DNA of 64,000 nucleotides from Paludisphaera rhizosphaerae (GTDB lineage: Bacteria; Planctomycetota; Planctomycetia; Isosphaerales; Isosphaeraceae): assembly GCF_011065895.1 (NCBI RefSeq), contig NZ_JAALCR010000008.1, positions 248,001 to 312,000 on the forward strand. The letters are read 5' to 3'. Under the pieces are notes generated by a model. That model searched no databases. It had not been told where the DNA came from and saw only the letters and a list, made by a program, of their open reading frames with translations. A program made the translations under genes and the position numbers. This document shows, in pieces, positions 49,472 to 58,540 of the stretch; within the stretch, counting starts at the first letter, position 1; every line of letters begins with the position of its first letter.

Positions 49472-51166
49472 TTACTCTTTCGGCCCAACCACCAGCGCCC
49501 AGTCGTGGTCGCCCGGCGGAGGCGCCACGGTGGAGCGGCCTTCGGCGGAGACGGTCAATGCGACCGGCGGAGCCGTCGTCCCCTCGACCGGGTCGAACCA
49601 TCGAACCTGAAGAGGTTTGTCGGCGGGGAGGCCGGAAAGAGCGACGGCGCCCTGGGAGATCAGATAGACCAGCCGCGAGCCGTTGGGGGCCGACACGCAC
49701 AGCGGCGCGGGGGCTTTGCTGGCCGGGTCGGCCCAGGCGGCCTGTTCGGGGTGGGGCTGGAAGTGGTTCCAGTCGGGGATCGATTCGACGAGCTTCTTGG
49801 CGGCGGCGACCTGCGCCGAACCCGGCAGTTTCATGGCGACGTCCCAGGGGGTCGTCCCCCAGTTGTTGCCGGCGGGGGAATTGCCATAGGGCTTGGTCTT
49901 GCCGTTGACCTGCCAGATCCCGTTCGCGCCGTAGGTCCCCCCGGCGCAGCCGGAGGCGATCATGTGGGCCCAGAACGCTTTACGAGCGTCGGCCGCGGTG
50001 AGCATCGGCTTGATTTCCAGGGCCTCGTAACGGGATTCGCCGGTGATGACGGGCATCGTCGGCTGCGTGTTCCAGCCCTCGGCGGCGAGGGCGGCGTGCT
50101 TCTCGGGAGGGGTCCCATGGCCGCTCTGGTGCATGTCGAAGTCAAGGACGGCCGGGTCGGTCAGACTGGCGCGGGCCGTCCGCGCCGGGTGGCAGGTGAT
50201 GAGCCGATGAAACGGGTCGACCGACCGGAGGTAGGCGATGACCTCGGTCCAGCCCGTCTTCTGGCGGGCCTCGTCGCCGGCGCGGTCCTTGGCGAGATAG
50301 AACGGCATGGTCGTCTCGCCGGCCGCGCACCAGACGACGGGATAAGCGCCCCAGCGCGCGACGAGGTTCCGCCAGTGCCGCTTCATGTTCTCCTCGCCGA
50401 GCCAGGGCAGATGGTAGCCCCACGCGCCGACGACGCAGGGGACGAACCCGTCGTCGACGAGCGCGGCGATGCGACGGTCAGCGGCATCGAAGTACGCCGG
50501 GTTGATGCAGGCGTATTCGGGCTCCCAGGGGAAGCCGGCCTCGTTGCGGCCGCGCGCGTCGAAGGCCGGCATGTCCGGATACAGACCGGCGACGATCTGG
50601 ACGACGTTGAAGCCCTTCTTCGCCCGGTCGGCGGCGAGGGCCTGGAAATCGTCGGGCCAGGCCAGGCGATCGGTCAGGCCCATCCACCAGGTGTCGCCCA
50701 GCCAGAAGAACGGGGCGCCGTCGGCGTAGGCGAAGTGGCGGCGGTCGTCGGCGATGCGGATCGCGCCGTGGCGGAGCAGGGGGTTGGCCCCCGTATAGGG
50801 GACCACCTCGACGGAGCCGGCGACCCCGTTCAAGCCGGCGTCCGCGGAGTCGTTGCACGCCGAGACGAACCGATGCACGCCCGGCGTCCGGCTGGAGTAT
50901 CGGACCTTCCACGACTTCCCGCCCGCCCAGAAAGCCGGGACTTTCAGCGTCGCGCCGTCGGGCGTGGTGAAGACCACGTCGAGCGTCAGTTCGTGAAACG
51001 GATCGACCCGATCCCTGGCCGACGTGAAGGCGACCTCCACCACCTTGCCGGCCTCGACGCGCAGGGGATCCGCGGCGAAGGCGGCGTTGAAGCCGGCCGC
51101 CATCACCACGAGAAGGAACGGAATCCATGCCGGGCGCCCGGCCACCGTTCGCGGCGTATGAACCAT
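49472..51166 (-). CDS. DUF5060/DUF4038 (GH140-like) secreted glycoside hydrolase
   Basis: About 564 residues with a Sec leader (WIPFLLVVMAAGFNAAFA). GGGAGGGA lies before the ATG. Residues about 35-115 form a DUF5060-type beta-sandwich (VEVAFTSARDRVDPF). The catalytic TIM barrel of DUF4038 type spans about 130-440: FFWLGDTWWMGLT, KKGFNVVQIVAG, YPVVWCAAGET (likely acid/base Glu) and MPVITGESRYE (likely nucleophile Glu). A small C-terminal beta domain follows (VRWFDPVEG). The family includes GH140 apiosidases acting on rhamnogalacturonan II, but most members are untested. Divergent from the TIM-barrel isomerase gene. Confidence 0.85.
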   Translation of the reverse strand: MVHTPRTVAGRPAWIPFLLVVMAAGFNAAFAADPLRVEAGKVVEVAFTSARDRVDPFHELTLDVVFTTPDGATLKVPAFWAGGKSWKVRYSSRTPGVHRFVSACNDSADAGLNGVAGSVEVVPYTGANPLLRHGAIRIADDRRHFAYADGAPFFWLGDTWWMGLTDRLAWPDDFQALAADRAKKGFNVVQIVAGLYPDMPAFDARGRNEAGFPWEPEYACINPAYFDAADRRIAALVDDGFVPCVVGAWGYHLPWLGEENMKRHWRNLVARWGAYPVVWCAAGETTMPFYLAKDRAGDEARQKTGWTEVIAYLRSVDPFHRLITCHPARTARASLTDPAVLDFDMHQSGHGTPPEKHAALAAEGWNTQPTMPVITGESRYEALEIKPMLTAADARKAFWAHMIASGCAGGTYGANGIWQVNGKTKPYGNSPAGNNWGTTPWDVAMKLPGSAQVAAAKKLVESIPDWNHFQPHPEQAAWADPASKAPAPLCVSAPNGSRLVYLISQGAVALSGLPADKPLQVRWFDPVEGTTAPPVALTVSAEGRSTVAPPPGDHDWALVVGPKE

Positions 51167-51328
51167 CGTCTCCCTCCCAGGCTGTGCGTCGTGTCGATCG
51201 GATCGGGCGGTCATGATAAATCGGCCCGATCGACGCCGGAAGGGCCCGCCCCCTTGCAAGCCGCGTGAGGTGGGTCACAATGACGGGGACCACTCGGCCC
51301 GACAGCTTCGCGATGGAGGCCCGCCGTC

Positions 51329-52105
51329 ATGCTTCAGCTTGGGATCGTCACGTACAACATCGCCAAGGACTGGGACCTCCCCACGATCCTCCAGAAACTG
51401 GAGAAGCTGGGCTACGGCGGCGTCGAGCTGCGCACCACCCACAAGCACGGCGTCGAGGTCGGGCTCTCGGCCGAAGGCCGCCGCGAGGTCCGCAAGCGGT
51501 TCGAGGACTCCCCCGTCGAACTCGTCGGCCTGGGGAGCGCGTTCGAGTACCACAGCCCGGACCCAGCCGTCCTGAGGAAGATGATCGCCGACACCAAGGA
51601 GTACGTCCGGCTGGCCCACGACGTCGGCGCGCTGGGGGTGAAGGTCCGCCCCAACGGCATCCCCAAGGGGGAGGATCCGGAGACCGCGTTCAAGCGAATC
51701 GGCGCCGCGCTGCATGAGGTCGGCGAGGACGCCGAGGGCCAGGGGGTGGAGATCCGCGTGGAGGTCCACGGAACCGGGACCTCCGAATGGCCCGGCTTCG
51801 CCCGGATCATGGAGCTGGCGAACCACCCCAACGTCGGCGTCTGCTGGAACTCCAACCCGCAGGACGTTCCCAAGGGGGGCTCCTCGATCGCGGGCAACTA
51901 CAAGCTGGTCGCGGGGAAGATCCGGACCGTCCACCTCCGCGACCTGACCGACGAAGCCTACCCCTGGCCTGAACTGTTCCGCCTGCTGACCGCCGACGGT
52001 TTCCACGGCTTCACCATGGCCGAAATCCCCGAGAGCACCGACCCGGACCGCGTCCTCCGCTACTTCCGGTCGCTCTGGAAGGCCTATCAGCCCGTCCACG
52101 CCTGA
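51329..52105 (+). CDS. Sugar phosphate isomerase/epimerase-like TIM-barrel protein
   Basis: A 258-residue protein of the xylose-isomerase-like (AP endonuclease 2) TIM-barrel family. Landmarks are LGIVTYNIAKDWDLPTIL, GYGGVELRTTHKHGVEV, GLGSAFEYHS, IRVEVHGTG (metal-binding Glu/His), VGVCWNSNPQDV, IRTVHLRDLTD (His) and MAEIPES (Glu), in the order typical of the metal site. GGAGG lies 9 nt upstream of the ATG. No leader, so probably cytoplasmic. These enzymes interconvert keto and aldo sugars or epimerise inositol derivatives, and in planctomycetes they accompany Gfo/Idh/MocA genes. Substrate unknown. Confidence 0.88.
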   Translation: MLQLGIVTYNIAKDWDLPTILQKLEKLGYGGVELRTTHKHGVEVGLSAEGRREVRKRFEDSPVELVGLGSAFEYHSPDPAVLRKMIADTKEYVRLAHDVGALGVKVRPNGIPKGEDPETAFKRIGAALHEVGEDAEGQGVEIRVEVHGTGTSEWPGFARIMELANHPNVGVCWNSNPQDVPKGGSSIAGNYKLVAGKIRTVHLRDLTDEAYPWPELFRLLTADGFHGFTMAEIPESTDPDRVLRYFRSLWKAYQPVHA

Positions 52106-52132
52106 GGCGTCGTCTCGATCGTGGGGTCTCGG

Positions 52133-52882
52133 ATGAGGGCACCTGGAACAAGGCGCGTTCGGAAAGCGTTGACGCGTGTCGGCCTCCTCGTCCTGGCCGC
52201 GGCGACGCTCCTGATCGGGCCGGCCGCCGGACAGGAACCGACGGCGAACTATGAGACACGCGACCTCGTAGGGTGGAGCGTCCGCATCCACCGCGCCTTC
52301 CCGCGCGACGAGCCGGAGTTGGCGTCGCGGACGCTCGCGCTCCTGGAGGATCAGCTTCGGGCCATCGAGCGAGCGGTCCCCGCTCCGGCCGTGGCGAAGC
52401 TGCGCACGATACCGATCTGGGTCGAACGCGACGAGCCGCATCACCCCTGCATGGCCTACCACCCGTCCGCGTCGTGGCTCGTCGAGCACGACATGAACCC
52501 GGACAAGGCCCGCTGCGTGGAGATCGCCGACGCCCGCAACTTCCTCGACTGGTGTCGCGACCAACCCTGGATGGTCCTCCACGAACTGGCCCACGGGTAT
52601 CATCACCAGGTCGTCGAGGGGGGCTTCAACAATCCGGAGATTGCCGAGGCCCACCGCCGGGCCGAGGCCTCGAAGAGCTATGACAGGGTCCTTCATATCA
52701 ACGGCAAGGAACGCCGGCATTACGCGCTGACGAACCCGCAGGAATACTTCGCCGAGGCCAGCGAGGCCCTCTTCGGAGCGAACGACTTCTACCCCTTCGT
52801 CCGCGCCGAGCTGTCGAAACACGACCCCGAAGGCCATGCACTGATCCGACGCCTCTGGCTCCTCGATCCCCCGACGCGTTAG
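52133..52882 (+). CDS. Small secreted metallopeptidase-like protein (HExxH)
   Basis: About 249 residues with a signal peptide ([18 protein letters not shown]). The core carries [13 protein letters not shown] (His150, Glu151, His154) and, 50 residues on, [14 protein letters not shown], where the second Glu may be the third zinc ligand. A Trp/Tyr-rich middle ([16 protein letters not shown]) precedes the zinc site. I do not recognise a named peptidase family. The order, HExxH then EYxAE, resembles copy 1 of the duplicated protein at 30651-32222. An ATG is chosen over a GTG 12 nt upstream. Only 27 nt separate it from the isomerase gene, so the two may be co-transcribed. Confidence 0.75.
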   Translation: MRAPGTRRVRKALTRVGLLVLAAATLLIGPAAGQEPTANYETRDLVGWSVRIHRAFPRDEPELASRTLALLEDQLRAIERAVPAPAVAKLRTIPIWVERDEPHHPCMAYHPSASWLVEHDMNPDKARCVEIADARNFLDWCRDQPWMVLHELAHGYHHQVVEGGFNNPEIAEAHRRAEASKSYDRVLHINGKERRHYALTNPQEYFAEASEALFGANDFYPFVRAELSKHDPEGHALIRRLWLLDPPTR

Positions 52883-52986
52883 GGGCGGCCGAAGTCGTCC
52901 TAAGGCGCTCGGGGTGGTGCGGGTCGGGGGCCAGGCCTTATGATCGGGCTTTCAACCGGTGTCTCTCCGTCCGTCCCGAGGATCCC

Positions 52987-55626
52987 ATGAAGAGTCTCTC
53001 TCGAGCCTTCTTCGCCGCCGCCGGCCTGGCGGCCGCAGTCGCCTGCGCCTCCGCCGCGCGGGCCGAAGAAGCGAAGCCGCTGCGTCCCCCCTCGGTCCCG
53101 CTTATCGCCCACGACCCGTACTTCAGCGTCTGGTCGAACGCCGACAAGCTCACCGACGACGTCACCCGACACTGGACGGGAACGCCCCAGCCGCTCACCG
53201 GCCTGGTCCGCGTCGACGACAAGACGTACCGGATCATGGGCGCCGAACCCAAGAGCGTCCCCGCGCTGGAGCAGGTCTCCGTCGAGGTCCGGCCGACGAA
53301 GACGATCTACAAGTTCCAGAACGAGGCCGTCGGCGTCGAGTTGTCGTTCCTCGGCCTGGCGATCCCGTACAACCTGGACATGCTCTCCAGCCCCGTGACG
53401 TACGTCTCGTGGAAGGTGGAGCCGCGCGACGGCAAGGAGCACGAGGTCTCGGTCCTGCTGGGGGCGTCGGGCCGACTGGCCGTGCATACGCCCGACCAGC
53501 CGGTGGTCTGGGGCCGCGAGGAGCTGGGCGAGATCAAGGCGGTGAAGATCGGCACCCAGGAGCAGCCGATCCTCCAGCGCCGGGGGGACGGCACGCGGAT
53601 CGATTGGGGATCGCTCTACCTGGCCTCGGGCCAGCCCCGGACGATCCTGGCCGCCGGACCGGCCGAGGCCCTCTTCGACGCCTTCGTCAAGGAAGGGGGG
53701 CTCCCCGGCCGCGACGACGCCGAATCGCCCCGGAAGGTCGAAGACCGCGCCCCGTCGATCGCCCTGGCGACCGCGTTGGGGAAGGTTCAACCCGGCACGC
53801 CGGCCTCGACGTTCGCCATGATCGCGTATAACGACGACTACGCCATCGACTACATGGACGAGTGGCTCGTCGGCTACTGGAAGCACCGCCTCAAGGCCAA
53901 GGGGAAGGGGAAGGACCAGCCGTTCACGGCCCTGCTGCTCCAGCACCAGATGCGCCGGGACGTGTATGAACAGTACTGCGACCGCTTCGACAAGCGGCTC
54001 GTGGAGGTCCTCACCGATCTGGGAGGCAAGGACTACGCGGACATCGGCGCCCTGGCGCATCGCCAGTCGCTGGCGGGCGCGACGCTCGCGGCCGACTCGA
54101 AGGGAATGCCGCTCTGGTTCTCGAAGGAGAACTCGTCCAACGGCTGCATCGGGACGGTGGACGTCATCTACCCGCAGTTCCCCCACCTGATCCTCTTCAG
54201 CACGGTGCTGGCGAAGGCGTCGCTCCAGCCAGTCCTCGACTATTCGGCCTCCCCACGCTGGCCCTGGCCGTTCGCCCCTCACGACCTGGGGACCTATCCC
54301 GCGGCCACCGGACAGGTCTACGGCGGCGGCGAGCGGACCGAGGAGAACCAGATGCCCGTGGAGGAGAGCGGCAACATGCTGCTCATGGTCGCGGCCATCG
54401 CCCACGTCGAGAAGAACGCCGACTTCGCCGGCAAGTACTGGCCCCAGCTCACCAAGTGGGCCGAATACTGCGAGCACTCCGGCTTCGACCCGGCCAACCA
54501 GCTCTGCACCGACGACTTCTCCGGCCACCTGGCCCGCAACGCGAACCTTTCGGTCAAGGCGATCCTCGGCATGGCCGCGTTCGGCCGCATGGCCGCCATG
54601 CGCGGCGAGGACGACCAGGCCCGCCACTACACGAACACGGCCAGGGAACTGGCCCGTAAGTGGATGACCATGGCCGACGCCGGCGACCACTACCGCCTGA
54701 CCTTCGACCCCCAGGCCAGTTGGAGCCAGAAGTACAACCTGATCTGGGATAAGATCCTCGGCCTGGAAATCTTCCCGCCGGAGGTCGCCGCCAGGGAGTT
54801 GGCGTTCTACCAGACCAAGTTCAACAAGTACGGCCTTCCGCTCGACTCGCGCAAGGCGTTTACCAAGACCGACTGGATCGTCTGGACGGCCTCGCTGGCG
54901 CCCGACAAGGCGACCTTCGAATCATTCATCAAGCCGATTCGCCTGATGCTCGACGACACGCCCGACCGGATCCCGTTCAGCGACTGGTACTGGACCGACA
55001 GCGCCAAGCAGGCCGGCTTCAAGGCCCGCCCGGTGATCGGCGGCGTCTTCATCCGCGCCCTGACCGACGCGCTCCCCTACTGGGACAGTTGCCTGGAGCT
55101 GGCCAAGGCCGACGCCAAGGAACTCCCCAAGGAATGGGCCCCGATGCCCAAGCGCCGCGAGGTCGTCAACCTGGTCCCCACGGCGCAGACCGCGCCGGCC
55201 TCGTGGAAGTACGTCCTCCAGCAGCCCCCCGGTTCGTGGACGGCGATCGACTACGACGACCGCGACTGGAAGCAGGGGGAGTCGGGCTTCGGCACGCGGG
55301 GAACCCCCGGGGCCGAGATCCACACCGTCTGGGACGGCCGGAACATCTGGCTCCGCCGCGAGATCGAGGTCCCCGACGCGGCCGTTGACGCCGGCGACGA
55401 CCTGCGGCTCTACATCCACCACGACGAGGACGCCGAGGTCTTCATCAACGGCGTCCGCGCGGCGAAGCTCAACGGCTACACCAGCGAGTATCGCCCGATG
55501 CGCATCAGCCCCGAAGCCCTCAAGGCCCTCAAGCCGGGCAAGAACGTCTTCGCCGTCCACTGCCGCCAGACCCAGGGCGGTCAGTACATCGATCTCGGCC
55601 TGGTGAAACTCGCCCCAGCCGAATGA
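52987..55626 (+). CDS. Glutaminase A-family (DUF4964/DUF5127/DUF4965) secreted protein
   Basis: An 879-residue secreted protein with a Sec leader ([16 protein letters not shown]). The N-terminal block [20 protein letters not shown] and the DUF5127 beta-domain (about 90-320) are followed by the alpha-barrel DUF4965/DUF1793 region (about 330-690): [60 protein letters not shown] and [12 protein letters not shown]. This layout is known from fungal glutaminase A and many Bacteroidetes/planctomycete proteins of unproven substrate. The last about 150 residues add a galactose-binding-like jelly roll ([37 protein letters not shown]), suggesting glycan or cell-surface binding. Glutaminase activity is not certain. 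Confidence 0.85.
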   Translation: MKSLSRAFFAAAGLAAAVACASAARAEEAKPLRPPSVPLIAHDPYFSVWSNADKLTDDVTRHWTGTPQPLTGLVRVDDKTYRIMGAEPKSVPALEQVSVEVRPTKTIYKFQNEAVGVELSFLGLAIPYNLDMLSSPVTYVSWKVEPRDGKEHEVSVLLGASGRLAVHTPDQPVVWGREELGEIKAVKIGTQEQPILQRRGDGTRIDWGSLYLASGQPRTILAAGPAEALFDAFVKEGGLPGRDDAESPRKVEDRAPSIALATALGKVQPGTPASTFAMIAYNDDYAIDYMDEWLVGYWKHRLKAKGKGKDQPFTALLLQHQMRRDVYEQYCDRFDKRLVEVLTDLGGKDYADIGALAHRQSLAGATLAADSKGMPLWFSKENSSNGCIGTVDVIYPQFPHLILFSTVLAKASLQPVLDYSASPRWPWPFAPHDLGTYPAATGQVYGGGERTEENQMPVEESGNMLLMVAAIAHVEKNADFAGKYWPQLTKWAEYCEHSGFDPANQLCTDDFSGHLARNANLSVKAILGMAAFGRMAAMRGEDDQARHYTNTARELARKWMTMADAGDHYRLTFDPQASWSQKYNLIWDKILGLEIFPPEVAARELAFYQTKFNKYGLPLDSRKAFTKTDWIVWTASLAPDKATFESFIKPIRLMLDDTPDRIPFSDWYWTDSAKQAGFKARPVIGGVFIRALTDALPYWDSCLELAKADAKELPKEWAPMPKRREVVNLVPTAQTAPASWKYVLQQPPGSWTAIDYDDRDWKQGESGFGTRGTPGAEIHTVWDGRNIWLRREIEVPDAAVDAGDDLRLYIHHDEDAEVFINGVRAAKLNGYTSEYRPMRISPEALKALKPGKNVFAVHCRQTQGGQYIDLGLVKLAPAE

Positions 55627-55630
55627 CCGT

Positions 55631-55713
55631 CGATCGCCCCCTTCATCCGTCCCATAAGGGCCTTCCCCGTTCACGGGGGAGGGTGGCCCGAAGGGCCGGA
55701 TGAAGGGGGATCG
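55631..55713. repeat. Three-way palindromic repeat copy
   Basis: Outer arms CGATCGCCCCCTTCATCCG (55631-55649) and CGGATGAAGGGGGATCG (55697-55713) pair and enclose two inner hairpins, CCTTCCCC/GGGGGAGG and GGCCC-GAA-GGGCC. The inner part matches the left arm of the 160-bp composite. The predicted fold is a three-way junction. It starts 5 nt after the glutaminase-A-family stop and may act as its terminator. Confidence 0.8.
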
Positions 55714-55740
55714 GCGCCGAAAGCATCACGTCGCCAAGCT

Positions 55741-55932
55741 TCAGGCCGTTCTCGCGGGCGAATTCATCGCCGAGACGACGTCCTTCTCATCCTTCACCCG
55801 AACGATCGCGTCCGGCGAGCCGTCGGGCTTGATCGGGTTCCCGACGAACGAATTGTTCGCGGCGTCGAATTCGGGCGCGGTCGCCGGGACGACCGCCCCA
55901 CTTCGCCCGGTGCGCCCGCTTCGCGCGACCAT
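55741..55932 (-). CDS. Possible small protein or C-terminal gene fragment
   Basis: A 63-codon frame beginning MVARSGRTGRSGAVVPATA and continuing with PEFDAANNSFVG, PDAIVRVKDEKDVVSAM. Codon use is GC-rich in third positions and looks coding, but no family is recognised and no ribosome-binding site is clear. It could be a leftover of a longer gene. The rest of the region 55714-56207 shows nothing I can identify. Low confidence. Confidence 0.22.
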   Translation of the reverse strand: MVARSGRTGRSGAVVPATAPEFDAANNSFVGNPIKPDGSPDAIVRVKDEKDVVSAMNSPARTA

Positions 55933-56207
55933 CTCCGCCTGCGATCGGAGCGGCCCGTCGAAAACCGCGACTGGGGGGCGACGGTCGTTTTGACAAATCG
56001 GGTTTTCGAGGAATTCCGCGCCGGTTTCGCGGCGCTGGGGCGATCGGTGTTGCGTACGGCGGTCCGAATCATCCACGCCACTTCTCATCTCCGCCGGACG
56101 CCGTCGCTTCTCTCCCTATCCCTCGCCGAGGATGGCGAGGCGCCCCGTCGGAGCGCGGCAGGAGGCCCGTCCGACGGGGCTTGAACCCTCAGAAAGGATT
56201 CAATCGC

Positions 56208-57563
56208 ATGTCCACGAACATGGACCGTCCCGAGGCTCCCCGTTCGTCCGATTCGGCCCCGATCCGCCGCGTCCGCCGCAAGGCCCTGCCGGCCGTCGCC
56301 TCGCTGGAAGACCGCAAGCTCATGACGGGCGGCTTCGGCATGGCGATGGGACCGATGGATATGGCGAGCAACGGCCCCGCCGAGATCTCGCAGTTCTCCA
56401 ACACGTCGTTCAACACCGGCGGGCCCCAGCTCTCATTCCGCGGCGACTTCGTCAACAACAGCGGCGCTTCCTCCTCCACGACCGACAGCACCGACAGCAC
56501 CGCCTGGGTCAACGCCGGCGCCGCCGCCCAGCTTGGGCCGTACGCCAACCTGATCTACGCCGGCGGCGACAAGCTCTCCGGCCCGTTCGGAGCCAAGGCT
56601 CCGACAAGCGACTCGACCGACTCGTCGACCACTGACTCGACCGACGACTCGTCGACTGATACGACCGACGCCGACAAGCTCAAGGCGGCGTTCGACCAGC
56701 TTCGCAACGACACGCAGACGATCCAGGACAACTCCGAGGTCACCCCCAAGCTCCTGGCCGCGCTCCGCACGGCCCAGAACAACCTGGTGACCGCCGCGAC
56801 GGGGACCGTCGACTCCGACAAGCTGACGACGTTCCAGGACGACCAGAAGACGATCGTGGACTCGGGGACGTTCACCGCCGATCAGCAGGCGACGCTGAAG
56901 GCGGACTACACAGCCGTCCTTGAGAGCGCCGGGGTCTCCGACGACGCCATCACGGCGTACTTCAGCGCCCTCGACGCCGTCAAGACGGCGAGCAACGTCT
57001 CGGCCGACAATCTGACGACCCTGGCCACCGACCAGCAGTCGGTCCAGGATCTCCTCGACGCCCAAACGCAGAACGGCAGCTCGTCGCAGGATCAGAGCCT
57101 GCCGAGCGCCCCGGGCGACCTGGGGCAGGGGATGCCCGGCGGCGGGATGGGCGGTTTCGGCGGCGGCTTCAGCGGCGGCTTCTCGATGAGCGGGCCGCAG
57201 GGCGGTGGGACCGGGTCGCAGACGGCGCCGACCAGCTCGTTCGGCGGCAGCTTCGGCGGTCAGCAGCAGACGCCGTCGTTCTCGCTGCAACAGCAACAGC
57301 AGGCCGCGCCCGCCGTCTCGTCGCAGGATGGGACCGTCGACCAGCAGGCGACTCCGGCCGCTGCACAGACCGACAGCTTCAGCGGCCAGCAGCAGGCGAC
57401 CCCGGCCGTCGCCCAGCAGCAGAACGGCAGCGTCGGCGGACGTCACCGCACGATGCAGAGCCGCGGCTTCCAGACCGGCAGCGGCGGCATGGCCAACCGG
57501 ATGGCCTCGATGCGGTTCAACCGCGGCAGCGGCTCCACCGGGCGCTCGGCTCGCGGCTCCTGA
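56208..57563 (+). CDS. Exported LEDR-motif protein with acidic linker and Gln/Gly-rich tail
   Basis: About 451 residues, no recognised family. An Arg-rich N-terminus leads to VASLEDRKLMTGG (residues about 31-42), the LEDR leader motif of exported planctomycete proteins. Residues about 88-155 are rich in Ser, Thr and Asp. Then two and a half helical repeats of about 45 residues (about 155-201, 203-246 and 266-285) share DKLxxF..D..TI.D and a following Thr-starting helix. The tail (about 290-451) is Gly-, Gln- and Ser-rich and ends Arg-rich (RFNRGSGSTGRSARGS). AAAGGA lies before the ATG. It is probably a surface or matrix protein. A strong bidirectional terminator follows. Confidence 0.8.
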   Translation: MSTNMDRPEAPRSSDSAPIRRVRRKALPAVASLEDRKLMTGGFGMAMGPMDMASNGPAEISQFSNTSFNTGGPQLSFRGDFVNNSGASSSTTDSTDSTAWVNAGAAAQLGPYANLIYAGGDKLSGPFGAKAPTSDSTDSSTTDSTDDSSTDTTDADKLKAAFDQLRNDTQTIQDNSEVTPKLLAALRTAQNNLVTAATGTVDSDKLTTFQDDQKTIVDSGTFTADQQATLKADYTAVLESAGVSDDAITAYFSALDAVKTASNVSADNLTTLATDQQSVQDLLDAQTQNGSSSQDQSLPSAPGDLGQGMPGGGMGGFGGGFSGGFSMSGPQGGGTGSQTAPTSSFGGSFGGQQQTPSFSLQQQQQAAPAVSSQDGTVDQQATPAAAQTDSFSGQQQATPAVAQQQNGSVGGRHRTMQSRGFQTGSGGMANRMASMRFNRGSGSTGRSARGS

Positions 57564-57595
57564 GTCTGAACTTGCGAACGCGACGACATCCCTCG

Positions 57596-57633
57596 CGGAA
57601 GGAGGCGGCTCCGAAAGGGGCCGCCTCCTTCCG
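57596..57633. terminator. Strong bidirectional terminator hairpin
   Basis: Perfect 13-bp stem (arms CGGAAGGAGGCGG and CCGCCTCCTTCCG) with a 12-nt loop, placed between the plus-strand LEDR-protein gene and the minus-strand rbfA gene, 10 nt before the rbfA stop. It probably ends both transcripts. Confidence 0.7.
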
Positions 57634-57643
57634 TTGAAGGTCC

Positions 57644-58069
57644 TCAGTCGACGGCCTCATCGGGCGCGATGTGATAGATCAGCATCGGCGCCCGCTTGCG
57701 GGTGATGGCCTGGGCGATCTCGCCGCGGAGGTGGCCGGAGGCTTTGGCCAGGTGGTCCTCGACTCGGCTGACCGAGCCCCCCTCGTCGCAGGCGAGTGCG
57801 ACGGAGAGACGCGAGGCGTCAGGAGCCGGCTCGACGCCCAGCACCCGCAGCCCTTGAAGCAGCGGGTCGCCGCACTCGGCCAGCACTTCGCTCAGGGTCA
57901 TGGCCACCTGATGGCAAAGCTGCATCGCCTTGCGGCCCGCCGGCTCGGCCGGACCGCCTCCCCGGCCGCCCCGACGGCTCCGCGCCCCGGGAAACCTCGA
58001 CCCCTCGCGAGCCTCCGCGTCGGCCGGATTCCAGTCCTCACTCCGGCGCAGGGGGAAATGACGTCCCAT
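57644..58069 (-). CDS. rbfA: Ribosome-binding factor A
   Basis: About 141 residues. The C-terminal 100 residues carry the RbfA KH-like fold: RKAMQLCHQVAMTLSEVLAE, DPLLQGLRVLGVEPAPDAS, RLSVALACDEGG and LRGEIAQAITRKRAPMLIYHI. RbfA assists maturation of the 30S subunit and 16S rRNA processing. The first 45 residues are Arg/Gly-rich and longer than in most homologues. The ATG preceded by AGGAC is chosen. The usual neighbours infB and nusA or truB are not adjacent, so the gene is outside its common operon here. Confidence 0.88.
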   Translation of the reverse strand: MGRHFPLRRSEDWNPADAEAREGSRFPGARSRRGGRGGGPAEPAGRKAMQLCHQVAMTLSEVLAECGDPLLQGLRVLGVEPAPDASRLSVALACDEGGSVSRVEDHLAKASGHLRGEIAQAITRKRAPMLIYHIAPDEAVD

Positions 58070-58540
58070 GGTCGTCCTCATTCCTCTGATAATCGGCAAC
58101 GCGTGAAGAAGTCCTTTCGCATCCCGAAGCCGCGCGAAAGCGGCGTCGGCCGCCGTCGCCCGATCGATTGGAAGGGCGCGCGACGGGACGAAACGGGGAC
58201 GGCCCGATCCTGATCTCCCGACTCACAAGCCCGCGCCCCGGCCGCGCGCAATCACGCGTCAAACGGTTCGGCGGTGCGAGAGACGGGGACGCCGAGAGGC
58301 GTCGCGACGCTCAGCGACGACTCGCGGAGGGGGTCGGAGGAATCGAGCCCGACGATTCAATAGGGCGGGGGAAATGAGACATCGTCGGCCTCCTTCGCGT
58401 GAGGAAAGGAGAGGTGGCTACGCGACCGATTCACGAGAATCGCGATCGAACGAGCAACTTCATTGTAGCCCCCCTTCACACGGCGGGCAACCTGGTCTCA
58501 GCAGGACGCGCCGACCGCCGTCAAGGTTCGCTGGGCGTCC
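58070..58540. other. Intergenic region without a recognised gene
   Basis: 471 bp between the ECF sigma gene and rbfA, both on the minus strand. Short open frames on either strand lack family similarity and start signals. It may contain the rbfA promoter and leader. I see no tRNA, riboswitch or palindromic repeat in it. Confidence 0.5.
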
